Shown piece after piece: positions 17,363 to 27,014 of a stretch of DNA of 64,000 bases. How positions within the stretch are numbered: the first letter of the stretch is position 1; each line of letters begins with the position of its first letter. The position numbers and the translations under genes are program-made. The DNA lies in the NCBI RefSeq assembly GCF_001507545.1, contig NZ_LQBP01000001.1:558001-622000 (forward strand), given 5' to 3'. The notes beneath the pieces were generated by a model, which worked only from the letters and a program-made list of their open reading frames with translations, had not been told where the DNA came from and searched no databases. Source of the DNA: Ruegeria profundi. Its GTDB lineage: Bacteria; Pseudomonadota; Alphaproteobacteria; Rhodobacterales; Rhodobacteraceae.

Positions 17363-17386
17363 AGGGCGGGCCATAACGCCCGCCCT
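17363..17386 (+). terminator. Attenuator-like hairpin between bufA and bufB
   Basis: Perfect 9-bp arms AGGGCGGGC/GCCCGCCCT enclose a 6-base loop, followed by TTGTTCTT. It starts about 20 bases after the precursor stop and ends 27 bases before bufB. I infer partial termination, giving more precursor than modifying enzyme. Confidence 0.7.
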
Positions 17387-17413
17387 TTGTTCTTCGTAAT
17401 CGAGGATCTGGCA

Positions 17414-18271
17414 ATGTTGGATGATGCACTCAGGTCAAACCGTCTGCCCGCGGCGCCGGGCGTTGGATACAAACCGCAGCATTTTGCGCAGATACTTGAA
17501 CAGGCGCAGCCCGTCGCGTGGCTAGAGATTCATGCCGAGAACTATATGGGCGATGGTGGGCGGCCTCTTGCCCAGCTACGGCATCTCTCCGAAAAGTTTC
17601 CGATTTCGGTTCATGGCGTCGGCCTGTCAATCGGGGGGGAAGGTCCGCTGGATGCCGAGCATCTGGCACGTCTGAAGCATTTGGTCGGCTGGCTGGACCC
17701 TGCCAGCTTTTCTGAACACCTGGCCTGGTCAACGCATGACAGCCATTTCCTGAACGACCTTTTGCCCCTTCCTTATACGGACGCAACGCTGGCCCGCGTC
17801 TGTGAACATATTGATCAGGTACAAGAGGTTGTGGGGCGGCAAATGCTGCTTGAAAACCCCTCCAGCTATCTCGCGTTCGAGGAAAGCACCTGGTCCGAAC
17901 CTGATTTCCTGCGCGAGGTCTCACAGCGTACCGGATGTGGATTGTTGCTGGACGTGAACAATGTGTTCGTGTCGGCCACCAATCTGGAGTTCTCGCCGCA
18001 GGGCTATATCGACGCCTATCCCTTGGACAAAGTTGGCGAAATTCACCTTGGAGGCCATGATGAAGATCAGGATGACCACGGCCACCCCCTGTTGATCGAC
18101 AGTCACGGGCGTGAGGTTGTCGACCCGGTCTGGGCGCTGCTGGACTACGTTCTTGACAAGTCAGGCCCCAAACCATTGCTGGTTGAATGGGACACCGATG
18201 TCCCTGACTGGCCCGTATTGCGGGCCGAAGCGGACCGCGCTCAGGCAGCACTGGACCGAGTTCCGGCATGA
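17414..18271 (+). CDS. bufB: MNIO family enzyme BufB (DUF692)
   Basis: 285 residues of DUF692, a TIM-barrel multinuclear non-heme iron oxidative enzyme. Candidate iron ligands are in EIHAENYM (residues 38-45), SVHGVG (His67), SEHLAWS (101-107), LENPSSY (147-), LLLDVNNV (178-185) and EIHLGGH (209-215). It is expected to modify the precursor's cysteines (thiooxazole-type in bufferins). The ATG at 17414 has GAGG upstream; an in-frame TTG at 17387 abuts the terminator hairpin and is less likely. It overlaps bufC by 4 bases. Confidence 0.92.
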   Translation: MLDDALRSNRLPAAPGVGYKPQHFAQILEQAQPVAWLEIHAENYMGDGGRPLAQLRHLSEKFPISVHGVGLSIGGEGPLDAEHLARLKHLVGWLDPASFSEHLAWSTHDSHFLNDLLPLPYTDATLARVCEHIDQVQEVVGRQMLLENPSSYLAFEESTWSEPDFLREVSQRTGCGLLLDVNNVFVSATNLEFSPQGYIDAYPLDKVGEIHLGGHDEDQDDHGHPLLIDSHGREVVDPVWALLDYVLDKSGPKPLLVEWDTDVPDWPVLRAEADRAQAALDRVPA

Positions 18272-19029
18272 GCGTCTCACAAACAGCTTTTCGCGCTGCG
18301 CTGCTGGACCCGTCTGCAGCCATCCCAGAGGGGCTTCTGGACGCTGCCGCACACCCCGCTGGGCGCCGGTTCAACGTGTATCGGAACAACGTAGCGGCTT
18401 CGCTCACAGAAGCGATGCATCAGGCCTTTCCTGTCATTGCAAAACTGCTTGGCGCGCAAAACATGGATGGCCTGTCCGGGATATTCCTGCGCCAGCATCC
18501 GCCCTCATCACCCCTGATGATGTTCTATGGCGAGGCCTTCCCGGACTTTCTGGCCGGAATGGAGCAGCTTTCACATCTTGGCTACCTACCCGATGTCGCA
18601 CGGCTAGAGCTGGCCTTGCGTCGCGCCTACCATGCCGCGGATAGTCAGGCCGCCCCGGCGGATGCGCTGGCGATTCCACCCGAGGATATCATGAACGCGC
18701 GCTTGGAATTTGCCCCGTCGATGCAGGTTCTGCGCTCTGAATGGCCGATTTATTCCATCTGGCGTTTCAACTCCGAAGAAGGCGCACCAAAACCCGAACC
18801 TGGTGCCCAGGACGTTCTGATTACACGGCCCGAATATGACCCGCTTCCACAGCTACTGCCAGCCGGTGGTGCGCAGTGGATTGCGGGCCTTCAGGCCGGA
18901 AAAACCATTGGTGTCGCGTTTGAAGAAACAGCGGCACAATCCCCCGAGTTTGACCTTGGGGCCACTCTGGCGCTTCTTTTACAAGGCGGCGCAATAACTT
19001 CTGTGATTATCGAAAGGCTGGCAAAATGA
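18268..19029 (+). CDS. bufC: Bufferin partner protein BufC (DUF2063)
   Basis: 253 residues. The N-terminal DUF2063 domain is recognised by RRFNVYRNNVAASLTEAMHQAFPVIAKLLG; a C-terminal domain follows (about 150-253). In MNIO systems this protein acts as the recognition partner that docks precursor to BufB. An ATGA overlap at each end couples it to bufB and the DoxX gene. No membrane segment is present. Confidence 0.88.
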   Translation: MSVSQTAFRAALLDPSAAIPEGLLDAAAHPAGRRFNVYRNNVAASLTEAMHQAFPVIAKLLGAQNMDGLSGIFLRQHPPSSPLMMFYGEAFPDFLAGMEQLSHLGYLPDVARLELALRRAYHAADSQAAPADALAIPPEDIMNARLEFAPSMQVLRSEWPIYSIWRFNSEEGAPKPEPGAQDVLITRPEYDPLPQLLPAGGAQWIAGLQAGKTIGVAFEETAAQSPEFDLGATLALLLQGGAITSVIIERLAK

Positions 19030-19553
19030 CTGCCCTGATCTCATTACACAACAACACTCTGGGACGACTGGAGTTGACCTCTGACTGGTTGACACCAACG
19101 TTGGCCCGAGTGGTCTTTGCGGCAACTATGCTGGTGTATTACTGGAACTCCGCAATGACGAAGCTGGGCAACGGTTTCTTTGGCTTCCTGTTCCCATCCG
19201 ACGGCGCCTATGTACAGATCTTCCCCAAGGCGATGGAAGCGGTCAGCTATGACAGCTCGCAATTGGGTCTTATTCACTGGGCGATCGCTCTGGCAGGCAC
19301 CTGGGCTGAATTCCTGCTGCCAGCAATGATCGTTATCGGTCTGCTGTCGCGTTTTGCAGCCCTGGGTATGCTCGCATTTGTCTGGGTGCAGACTATTGTG
19401 GACGTCACCGGCCACGGTGCTGCGCTGGGTAGCTACTTTAGCAATGCGACAACCTTGCTGGACGATCGTACAATCTGGTCGTTCCTGTTTCTGGTGATCG
19501 TTATCAACGGTGCCGGTCCGCTTTCGCTGGACCGTATCCTGAAGATCAAGTGA
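19026..19553 (+). CDS. DoxX family membrane protein of the bufferin operon
   Basis: 175 residues with about four membrane helices (about 30-47, 80-105, 108-130 and 150-168) and the DoxX pattern. It is the usual last gene of DUF2282-DUF692-DUF2063 operons and probably works at the inner membrane during maturation or export; the exact role is unknown. It overlaps bufC by 4 bases. Confidence 0.82.
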   Translation: MTALISLHNNTLGRLELTSDWLTPTLARVVFAATMLVYYWNSAMTKLGNGFFGFLFPSDGAYVQIFPKAMEAVSYDSSQLGLIHWAIALAGTWAEFLLPAMIVIGLLSRFAALGMLAFVWVQTIVDVTGHGAALGSYFSNATTLLDDRTIWSFLFLVIVINGAGPLSLDRILKIK

Positions 19554-19554
19554 T

Positions 19555-19923
19555 CTAAAAATGCGCCTTGGGCTGGTCCGGTTTACCCGCGGCTAGCCCA
19601 AGGAGGCCCGCCACGGCCGCGAACGCAACCGGGAACATGGTAAACACGTTAAAGCCAAACGCGTAGTACATCCCGGCTGCTGAAATCAGTAACAACACGC
19701 CTCCAACCAGCGCCCGTGCATGGGCCATCGCACCACCGGCAATTGCCATTAACGGCGCGATGATCGAAGCGATCTGTATGACCTGCGCGTTGTCGACCTG
19801 CTCGGCAAAACCCTCGATCTCTCCGTACCGGTCGATCAGTTCGACGTATCCATAACCGAAAAAGCCAACGATCATACCGATCAGACCGGCGATGACGCCC
19901 AAAATCATAGCTGCGTTGCGCAT
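19555..19923 (-). CDS. Small integral membrane protein, DUF4064-like
   Basis: 122 residues with three or four hydrophobic segments: residues 5-27, a pair around 52-83 and one near 90-112. A short polar loop (IDRYGEIEGFAEQVDNAQ) follows the first. The layout recalls DUF4064-type membrane proteins. It is convergent with the DoxX gene, with one base between them. No function is proposed. Confidence 0.65.
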   Translation of the reverse strand: MRNAAMILGVIAGLIGMIVGFFGYGYVELIDRYGEIEGFAEQVDNAQVIQIASIIAPLMAIAGGAMAHARALVGGVLLLISAAGMYYAFGFNVFTMFPVAFAAVAGLLGLAAGKPDQPKAHF

Positions 19924-19964
19924 TCATTACCCTCTTACTTGCGACAATTCACATAGTTACCCAT

Positions 19965-20282
19965 TTACTCGACGCCAAGACCTGCCCGTGTCTGCGGCGA
20001 CCATCCCAGAAAAAGCTCTCCGTCACGCTCGATCAACGGGCGCTTCATCAGGGTTGGATGATCTGCCAGCAGCTCTAGCGGCGGCCGCGCGCGCTGAGCA
20101 TCGTCCAATCCGCGCCATGTTGTTGAGCGCGTGTTGAGCAAAGCCTCGCCGAAACGATCCAGCGCCTGTTGCAGCACATTCCCAGGCACGCCGTCGCTGC
20201 GAACGTCGAAGAACTTGGCATCCGGAAGTGTTTTCAATGCTTTACGGCAGGTATCACAGGTTTTCAGGCCAAAAAGGCGCAT
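19965..20282 (-). CDS. ArsC/Spx/YffB family thioredoxin-fold protein
   Basis: 105 residues, N-terminal MRLFGLKTCDTCRKALK with a CxxC, then KRPLIERDGELFLGW near residue 80. Members are arsenate reductase-like or YffB-like, and the conserved Arg of true arsenate reductases is not clear here, so the substrate is open. The start is supported by AGGAAG upstream. It is divergent from the cold-shock gene. Confidence 0.8.
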   Translation of the reverse strand: MRLFGLKTCDTCRKALKTLPDAKFFDVRSDGVPGNVLQQALDRFGEALLNTRSTTWRGLDDAQRARPPLELLADHPTLMKRPLIERDGELFLGWSPQTRAGLGVE

Positions 20283-20498
20283 ATCTTGAGTCTTCCTTTT
20301 TTTGATTGAATTTTCAGCATTTTTCTACGCGCACGTCGGTAATTCTTGATTTTTTACTTTACCGTGCAATGTTGAAAAAGACGAAATACGCATTTCGGGC
20401 TGTATCGCATGTGCGGCACGGCGATGATTTGCGGCGACGTCAATCACTGCCCCCACCAATTTTGTGGGACAACGTGCAAGTAGAAGGAGACACGGGAA
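20283..20498 (+). promoter_or_regulatory. Long leader/promoter region of the cold-shock gene
   Basis: A 216-base divergent gap with no gene. The half near the ArsC-like gene is AT-rich (T7 run, TTGATTTTTTACTTTA). The downstream part holds short GC hairpins (CCCACCAATTTTGTGGG at about 20452) just before AAGGAG. Cold-shock genes often have structured leaders that act as RNA thermosensors; that role here is inference. Confidence 0.4.
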
Positions 20499-20705
20499 AT
20501 GCCAACTGGCACCGTGAAATGGTTTAATACCACTAAAGGCTACGGCTTTATTGCGCCTGATGAAGGCGGCAAGGACGTATTTGTTCACATCTCGGCCGTT
20601 GAACGGTCTGGGCTGACTGGGCTGGCTGACAATCAGAAAGTCTCGTACGAGTTACAAGACGGACGTGACGGTCGCCAAATGGCAGCTGATTTGAAGCCGT
20701 TGTAA
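20499..20705 (+). CDS. Cold-shock domain protein (CspA family)
   Basis: 68 residues, one OB-fold cold-shock domain. RNP-1 is in KGYGFIAP and RNP-2 in DVFVHIS; KWFNTTKG opens the domain. It binds single-stranded nucleic acid as an RNA chaperone. GAAGGAG sits 8 bases before the ATG. RNP-1 is intact (Phe present). Confidence 0.95.
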   Translation: MPTGTVKWFNTTKGYGFIAPDEGGKDVFVHISAVERSGLTGLADNQKVSYELQDGRDGRQMAADLKPL

Positions 20706-20740
20706 AACAGCCCCGCATAGAGCGGGCGGTCAAAACAGGC

Positions 20741-20763
20741 CAACGGCCAATTGACGGCCGTTG
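20741..20763 (+). terminator. Weak hairpin after the cold-shock gene
   Basis: Arms CAACGGCC/GGCCGTTG (8 bp) with a 7-base loop follow the stop by about 35 bases, but no T-run follows. A smaller CCCGC/GCGGG hairpin precedes it. Termination is possible but not convincing. Confidence 0.35.
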
Positions 20764-20789
20764 ACCGCTTCCCAAAAGGTCAAAGCACC

Positions 20790-21098
20790 TTACCCTCGTG
20801 CCGGGTCTTCATCGGCATGAGTGTACCAGTCGTGACCCATCGCGACGATACATGAGGTTCCGGTGGCATAGGTCATAACCATCGTCCAATCCCCTGATTT
20901 GCTTGTCCAAACCTCCATCACTTGCTCAGGGCTGCGGACGCCGGTTGCTGTACGTTTTGCGCGAAAATGGCGGGTCAGTTTTTCGTGCATACGAGAAGTT
21001 GGCTCGCAAATCACCTCGGCAATCGGAGACTTTGCATATGCTGCCGGTACCAACGTCAGGCACAGGCAGACCATACATATCGCGGCAGTTCGGATCAT
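20790..21098 (-). CDS. Small secreted protein of unknown function
   Basis: 102 residues. The first ~22 form a signal peptide (CMVCLCLTLVPAAYA), leaving a mature protein with two Cys (CEPTSRM, TSCIVAMG), probably disulfide-bonded in the periplasm. EVWTSKSGDWTMVMTYATG and HDWYTHADED are conserved-looking. I do not recognise a family. It is separated from thyX by 53 bases. Confidence 0.65.
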   Translation of the reverse strand: MIRTAAICMVCLCLTLVPAAYAKSPIAEVICEPTSRMHEKLTRHFRAKRTATGVRSPEQVMEVWTSKSGDWTMVMTYATGTSCIVAMGHDWYTHADEDPARG

Positions 21099-21151
21099 AC
21101 CTCGTTTGTAACGGTTTTACGACGATTTGTATAGACAAACGATATGCGAAA

Positions 21152-22063
21152 TTAAGCCTTGCGAATAACCGCCTCGAACTCACGCCATTCCCGCGCCGTC
21201 ATTCCCGAATTTTCCTGTGTCACCGCCTCACCCGTCAGCATCCTGCGCAGGCAGTCGACCATTTGCGCCGAAAGATTGACCGCGCCCAGACGGTAATCCT
21301 CAAACGCTTTGTAGGCGAAGGGCACCCAGTCGGCGACGATCTTGCACATAATCTCGGCGTAGACGCGGATTTCGTATTGGGCGTGCGGGTCGGCCCGCAG
21401 ACGCAGGAAGTGGAAAAGATTGTGCAGGTCAACCTTCCAGTACCACTGTGTGTAGATATTGGCGGGCAGGTTCATCCGTGCCAGTTCACGTGCCAGCCCC
21501 TGTTGGCCATCCTGGCTGATCATTGCTTCGTAATTATCATAGCAGCGCGCGCTATCCGCCTTGAGGATATCCAGAACCCGTGCCGCCTCTTCACCTTCCA
21601 AAGCAGAGCCGCGGCCCTGATTGTTGACTTCGGATTGTGCTGCCACGTGATCGGGTGCCGGAATATAAAACTCACGATCCAAAATCGAGTAGCGCGCAGA
21701 GTATTCGTTCACATTCGCCGTACGGTGGCGAATCCATTGCCGGGCAACAAATACGGGCAATTTGACGTGTAGCTTGACCTCACACATCTCGAACGGGGTC
21801 GAATGCCAATGACGCATCAGATAGCGGATCAAGCCTTCGTCATTCTGAACGGATTTGGTGCCCTTACCGTATGATACCCGTGCCGCCTGACAGATCGCCG
21901 CGTCATCGCCCATATAGTCAATCACACGCACAAATCCGTGGTCCAGCACCTGATGCGCCGTATACAGGTGCTCTTCCATACCCGCAGCCACAACGCGGCG
22001 TGTGGGATGCGATTGCGCCCGTTGCGCTTCGATCTCGGCCAGTTGGTCAGAAGACAGCGGCAT
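21152..22063 (-). CDS. thyX: Flavin-dependent thymidylate synthase
   Basis: 303 residues. The ThyX signature runs from Arg112 to Ser126 ([15 protein letters not shown]), where the canonical Ser is Ala; RHWHSTPFE precedes it. It makes dTMP from dUMP with methylene-THF, FAD and NADPH. About 60 extra C-terminal and N-terminal residues relative to Thermotoga ThyX are usual in alphaproteobacteria. A FAD-binding [10 protein letters not shown] tail is seen. Confidence 0.95.
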   Translation of the reverse strand: MPLSSDQLAEIEAQRAQSHPTRRVVAAGMEEHLYTAHQVLDHGFVRVIDYMGDDAAICQAARVSYGKGTKSVQNDEGLIRYLMRHWHSTPFEMCEVKLHVKLPVFVARQWIRHRTANVNEYSARYSILDREFYIPAPDHVAAQSEVNNQGRGSALEGEEAARVLDILKADSARCYDNYEAMISQDGQQGLARELARMNLPANIYTQWYWKVDLHNLFHFLRLRADPHAQYEIRVYAEIMCKIVADWVPFAYKAFEDYRLGAVNLSAQMVDCLRRMLTGEAVTQENSGMTAREWREFEAVIRKA

Positions 22064-22238
22064 GAAATTTCCTTTCCAGCAATGAGTCGCTGACCACTAT
22101 ATATCGGCAATTCTTCGACCGGAACCGCGATATGTGCGCTCATTTCCTGTAACGCAAAATTGTGTCCCTGCTGCCCCTCGACACCCTTGGTCCGCGCGCT
22201 AAGGTGCCCTGTATTACCTGAACAGAAAGGAAGCCACT

Positions 22239-22667
22239 ATGGGGCTGAGATATCTTCACACCATGGTCCGCGTGAAGGATCTGGAGAAGTCGATAGCGTT
22301 CTACGAACTCCTCGGTCTGAAGGAAACGCGCCGCTATGACAGTGAACAAGGGCGATTCTCGCTGATCTTCATGGCACCTCCGGGGCAAGAGGACCGGCCG
22401 ATCGAACTGACGTACAACTGGGATGGGGACGACGCGTTGCCCAGTGACAGCCGTCACTTCGGTCACCTCGCTTACGGCGTCGACAATATCTATGAGACCT
22501 GCCAGCACCTTCAGGACAACGGTGTGGTGATAAATCGCCCGCCGCGGGACGGTCGCATGGCCTTTGTGCGCTCACCCGACAATATTTCGGTCGAACTGCT
22601 GCAAAACGGGGATGCGCTAGAGCCCGCAGAGCCTTGGGCCAGCATGGAAAGCACCGGCCACTGGTGA
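22239..22667 (+). CDS. gloA: Lactoylglutathione lyase (glyoxalase I)
   Basis: 142 residues of the VOC fold. HTMVRVKDLEKSIAFYELLG, IELTYNWD, HFGHLAYGVDNIYE and SVELLQ supply the metal ligands His7, Glu56-type, His74-type and Glu. It converts the methylglyoxal-glutathione hemithioacetal to lactoylglutathione in the cytoplasm. AAAGGAAG precedes the ATG. Its TGA overlaps the GTG start of the DUF1194 gene. Confidence 0.94.
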   Translation: MGLRYLHTMVRVKDLEKSIAFYELLGLKETRRYDSEQGRFSLIFMAPPGQEDRPIELTYNWDGDDALPSDSRHFGHLAYGVDNIYETCQHLQDNGVVINRPPRDGRMAFVRSPDNISVELLQNGDALEPAEPWASMESTGHW

Positions 22668-23368
22668 GTCGGTGGCTGACAGCACTGGGGTTGGCTGCTT
22701 TGGCCGCCCCGCTTCGGGCTGAAACCTGCCGCCTTGCCCTGGCCTTGGCCATGGATATCTCTACCTCTGTAGACGCGACAGAGGACGCATTGCAACGGCA
22801 GGGATTGGCCGCCGCTCTGGTCGCCCCAGAGGTAACCGAGGCGTTTTTTTCTTCCCCAATGCCCGTAGCCTTGGCCGTGTATGAATGGAGCGGGCGCACA
22901 AACCAGCGCATTATCCTGAACTGGACAATGATCAGCACTCAGGCCGATCTGTCGGCGGCTGCGGCGACCGTGCAGCAATCGGTTCGGTCTGACAGTGGAT
23001 CGGCCACGGCAATGGGGTATGCTCTGGCTTTTGGCGCAACTTTGATGCAGCAAGCGCCCCCCTGCCTGTTCCAGACCATTGATCTATCCGGGGATGGGTC
23101 AAACAATGACGGGTACGGGCCGGCTTCGGCCTATCGGCATTTCCCTTTCGAGAACACTGTGGTCAACGGGCTGGTCATCAACGCCGCCGATTTTGAAGGC
23201 GAATTGTACCTGATCCCGTTTTTCGAAAACAACGTTCTGTACGGCCCGGGTGCCTTTCTTGAAGTTGCGCAGGGGTTTGAAGATTTTGAACGTGCCATGC
23301 GACGCAAATTGGAGCGCGAATTAACCGGCTTGCAAATCGGCGCATTGCAAGAGGTGGCGCCAAAATGA
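22664..23368 (+). CDS. Secreted DUF1194 (VWA-like) protein, first of a tandem pair
   Basis: 234 residues from a GTG at 22664 that overlaps the gloA stop (GTGA). A signal peptide (LTALGLAALAAPLRAE) leads into a von Willebrand A-like domain with an incomplete MIDAS DISTS (DxSxS) and DLSGDGSNNDG. DUF1194 proteins are exported; ligands are unknown. It shares length, architecture and the FE(V/T)A-GFExFE-AM-RKL-REL-GL end with the next gene, so the pair arose by duplication. The next start overlaps this stop by 4 bases. Confidence 0.83.
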   Translation: MSRWLTALGLAALAAPLRAETCRLALALAMDISTSVDATEDALQRQGLAAALVAPEVTEAFFSSPMPVALAVYEWSGRTNQRIILNWTMISTQADLSAAAATVQQSVRSDSGSATAMGYALAFGATLMQQAPPCLFQTIDLSGDGSNNDGYGPASAYRHFPFENTVVNGLVINAADFEGELYLIPFFENNVLYGPGAFLEVAQGFEDFERAMRRKLERELTGLQIGALQEVAPK

Positions 23369-24075
23369 TGCGGGTCTTGGCGGCATTCCTAAGTGTGATT
23401 GCCGGGTCAGCCGCTGCGGAATGCCGTCAAGCTTTGGCGTTGGGGCTGGATGTATCCGGATCCGTGGACAATGCTGAGTACCGCCTGCAAGTGGACGGTC
23501 TGGCAGCGGCACTGCAACGGCCCGAAGTCACTCAGTTGATTCTGGCCGAAGCCGCCCCACCCGTACGCCTGGCGGTTTTTGAATGGAGCGAACCCGGTCA
23601 TCACCGTTTGCTGTTTGACTGGACAACCATTCAAGCAGAAGCAGACCTTGAACAGATCGCTTTGGTGCTGACCAACACGCAGCGCAGTACCGCGCCACAG
23701 GGGACTGCTGTTGGGGCAGCAATGCTGTACGGGGCCGAGTTGCTGTCACAGCAGGCAGGGTGCTGGAGGCGGACGCTCGACCTCTCTGGCGATGGCAAAC
23801 ACAACCTTGGCACCCACCCGCGCGACGCCAAGAAAACGCTTCGATCCTCAGGTGTAACCATCAATGGTCTTGTCATCGGCGCTGATGATCCAAGCCACGG
23901 CGACAAGCGTTATGTGCAGGTCGGAGAGCTTTCTGCCTACTATAATACCTGGGTCATTCTCGGCCCAAATGCCTTTGTCGAGGTCGCATTGGGGTTCGAT
24001 GCCTTCGAAGATGCCATGACCCGGAAACTGATGCGGGAACTCAAAGGGTTGGTCTTGTCCGACGCACGCCCCTGA
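23365..24075 (+). CDS. Secreted DUF1194 (VWA-like) protein, second of a tandem pair
   Basis: 236 residues; short signal peptide (MRVLAAFLSVIAGSAAAE), then a DUF1194 domain with a complete-looking MIDAS DVSGSVD, LDLSGDGKHNLG and a C-terminal VEVALGFDAFEDAMTRKL. It is paralogous to the gene before it, from which it differs mainly in the middle. Both are probably periplasmic and translated from one mRNA with gloA. It ends 1 base from the convergent MarR gene. Confidence 0.83.
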   Translation: MMRVLAAFLSVIAGSAAAECRQALALGLDVSGSVDNAEYRLQVDGLAAALQRPEVTQLILAEAAPPVRLAVFEWSEPGHHRLLFDWTTIQAEADLEQIALVLTNTQRSTAPQGTAVGAAMLYGAELLSQQAGCWRRTLDLSGDGKHNLGTHPRDAKKTLRSSGVTINGLVIGADDPSHGDKRYVQVGELSAYYNTWVILGPNAFVEVALGFDAFEDAMTRKLMRELKGLVLSDARP

Positions 24076-24573
24076 TCAGTAGATGTACCGGATTTGGTCG
24101 GTCCAGTAGCGTTCCACTCTGCGCAGAGATGTCGTGATGTCGTCGATACCTTCCAGCCCTAAGACTCCACGGGTCTGCAACCCTTCGGCGTGGCGTGCAA
24201 ACAGGTCAGATACGATATCGCGGATTTCCCGGCCGCGCGGTGTCAGCCGAACCCGGACCGAGCGCCTGTCGATTTCGCAACGTTGATGGTGCATATAGCC
24301 CATCTCGACCAGTTTCTTGAGGTTGTAGCTAACATTGCTGCCCTGGTAATACCCTCGGCTTTTCAGTTCGCCAGCCGTTACCTCATGATCGCCGATATTA
24401 AATAGCAAAAGGGCCTGAACCGCGTTGATCTCTAGTATGCCGACACGCTCAAACTCATCCTTGATGACGTCCAAAAGCAAACGGTGCAGCCGCTCAACCA
24501 AGGCAAGCGCCTCAAGATAGCTGGTCATGAAACCCTTGATTGCCGGCGCGGAGACCTGCATTTCCATACTCAT
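24076..24573 (-). CDS. MarR-family winged-helix regulator (LdtR-like)
   Basis: 165 residues with a winged helix-turn-helix: recognition region LKSRGYYQGSNVSYNLKKLVEMGYMHHQR (about 75-105), wing CEIDRRSVRVRLTPRGREI. The pattern resembles LdtR, a regulator of envelope and stress genes in Rhizobiales, more than multidrug MarR. No target gene is adjacent except the convergent DUF1194 pair, so the regulon is unknown. Confidence 0.8.
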   Translation of the reverse strand: MSMEMQVSAPAIKGFMTSYLEALALVERLHRLLLDVIKDEFERVGILEINAVQALLLFNIGDHEVTAGELKSRGYYQGSNVSYNLKKLVEMGYMHHQRCEIDRRSVRVRLTPRGREIRDIVSDLFARHAEGLQTRGVLGLEGIDDITTSLRRVERYWTDQIRYIY

Positions 24574-24651
24574 CCGACCCTCCGATTCAGTCGCGCTGTT
24601 TCAGGCAGCATGAAACGAATTCCCCAAGAATCGGTTAAACTGGAATTTCTT

Positions 24652-24909
24652 TTATTTTTGAAAAGTTTGAGCGATATCCGCAATCAGGTCCGCATAGGCC
24701 TTGGGTGAAGGAACCTGCCCTGTGACCCACTGATACAGGTCCTGATCGTTTTCATGAAGCAGCGCGTCATACAAATCCAGACCAGCCGCGTCCATCGCCG
24801 CCAGATTGCGCTTTGCATAGGCAGATAGGATCAGGTCCATCTCTTTGATCCCGCGGCGCATCGAACGCATCTGCATGCGCTTGATCATGACGTCCCGTGT
24901 TTCGGTCAC
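24652..24909 (-). CDS. sdhE: FAD assembly factor SdhE (succinate dehydrogenase)
   Basis: 85 residues, the length of the family. RRGIKEMD near residue 19 is the conserved RGxxE motif needed to attach FAD to SdhA. It starts with GTG, overlapping the stop of the XRE gene (GTGA), with AAGGAAA as ribosome site. The downstream region to 24573 contains no gene. Confidence 0.9.
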   Translation of the reverse strand: MTETRDVMIKRMQMRSMRRGIKEMDLILSAYAKRNLAAMDAAGLDLYDALLHENDQDLYQWVTGQVPSPKAYADLIADIAQTFQK

Positions 24910-25298
24910 TTTCCTTGCTCCAGCATCAAGCGAAGTTTTTTCTCAAGGCGGGCGGTTCGTTCAGCGCAGGCCCGCATCTCGCCGCGGATCGCACGCAGCT
25001 CTGCCACCGCACTTCCCAGTTCAAGATTGGCTTCGCCGTCTTCGATCGGGGCTTCCATGCCCTCGCCCTCACCAGTCAACAGCCACATGATCGAGACGTT
25101 GACCATTCCGGCAATCATCGACAAACGGTTCGCGCGCGGTTCGGACAAATCGTTTTCCCAGGCCGCAATCGTCGCTTTTTTGACCCCAAGACGCCGCGCC
25201 AATTGAGATTGTGTCATACCCGCCGCTTCGCGCGCACCTGCCAGCCGGTCACCCAATGTTGCCGCCTCTGGTCCAAACCAGTCATTTTCGTCATTCAT
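24906..25298 (-). CDS. XRE-family transcriptional regulator
   Basis: 130 residues from the ATG at 25298, which has GGAGG 5 bases before it; a TTG at 25310 lies in the ribosome site itself. An HTH_3 domain is clear: LAGAREAAGMTQSQLARRLGVKKATIAAWENDLSEPRANRLSMIA in effect, quoted here by its key parts QSQLARRLGVKKATI and WENDLSEP. The C-terminus (RMELKKLR-like Arg/Lys helices) may dimerise. It is coupled to sdhE by a 4-base overlap; a role in respiratory assembly is not established. Confidence 0.85.
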   Translation of the reverse strand: MNDENDWFGPEAATLGDRLAGAREAAGMTQSQLARRLGVKKATIAAWENDLSEPRANRLSMIAGMVNVSIMWLLTGEGEGMEAPIEDGEANLELGSAVAELRAIRGEMRACAERTARLEKKLRLMLEQGK

Positions 25299-25368
25299 CG
25301 GCGCCTCCAATCCAGTTTTTCATATCGCTTGATCGTCATTCTGGCGCACCCTATGACAGACAGGTTGA

Positions 25369-26592
<1,224 letters not shown>

Positions 26593-26605
26593 CCCGGAGA
26601 CCTTG

Positions 26606-27007
26606 ATGACCGCCGAACTGCCCGAATACTACTTTCGAATCCGCGAGAATGGCGCGGCCGTTTTCAGGATCGACACTGAGAACCGCCAGCGACGGATCGA
26701 GATGGATCAGATCGCGGTCATCAACATCCGAAACGGCGAGGTAAAGCCGCAGGGCCAGCGCACCCTCAGCGAAGCCGATCAGGCCGAAATTGCACGTTGG
26801 ATGGAAGAGCGCAAAGCCCTGTTGGCGCAGCGTGATATCGACGATATCCATCGCGCCGTCGACTATTTGAACCTGACGACGCAATGGGCGCAGTCCAAGG
26901 CGACGGATGAGCAGCTTGAGGATGTTACCGACCGGTTGCTGCTGGCGATGCACGACCTGCGTTCGGTTCTGGTGCGCAAAAAGGCAGACCGTTTGAGCAA
27001 GGGCTAA
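26606..27007 (+). CDS. Conserved hypothetical protein
   Basis: 133 residues, no signal peptide or membrane segment. N-terminal beta-rich YYFRIRENGAAVFRID then charged helices (IARWMEERKALLAQRDIDDIHRAVD). ATG at 26606 with GGAG upstream is preferred to the TTG at 26603. It follows the aminotransferase by 13 bases and is convergent with the MATE gene. I do not recognise a family with a known function. Confidence 0.7.
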   Translation: MTAELPEYYFRIRENGAAVFRIDTENRQRRIEMDQIAVINIRNGEVKPQGQRTLSEADQAEIARWMEERKALLAQRDIDDIHRAVDYLNLTTQWAQSKATDEQLEDVTDRLLLAMHDLRSVLVRKKADRLSKG

Positions 27008-27014
27008 AAGAACG

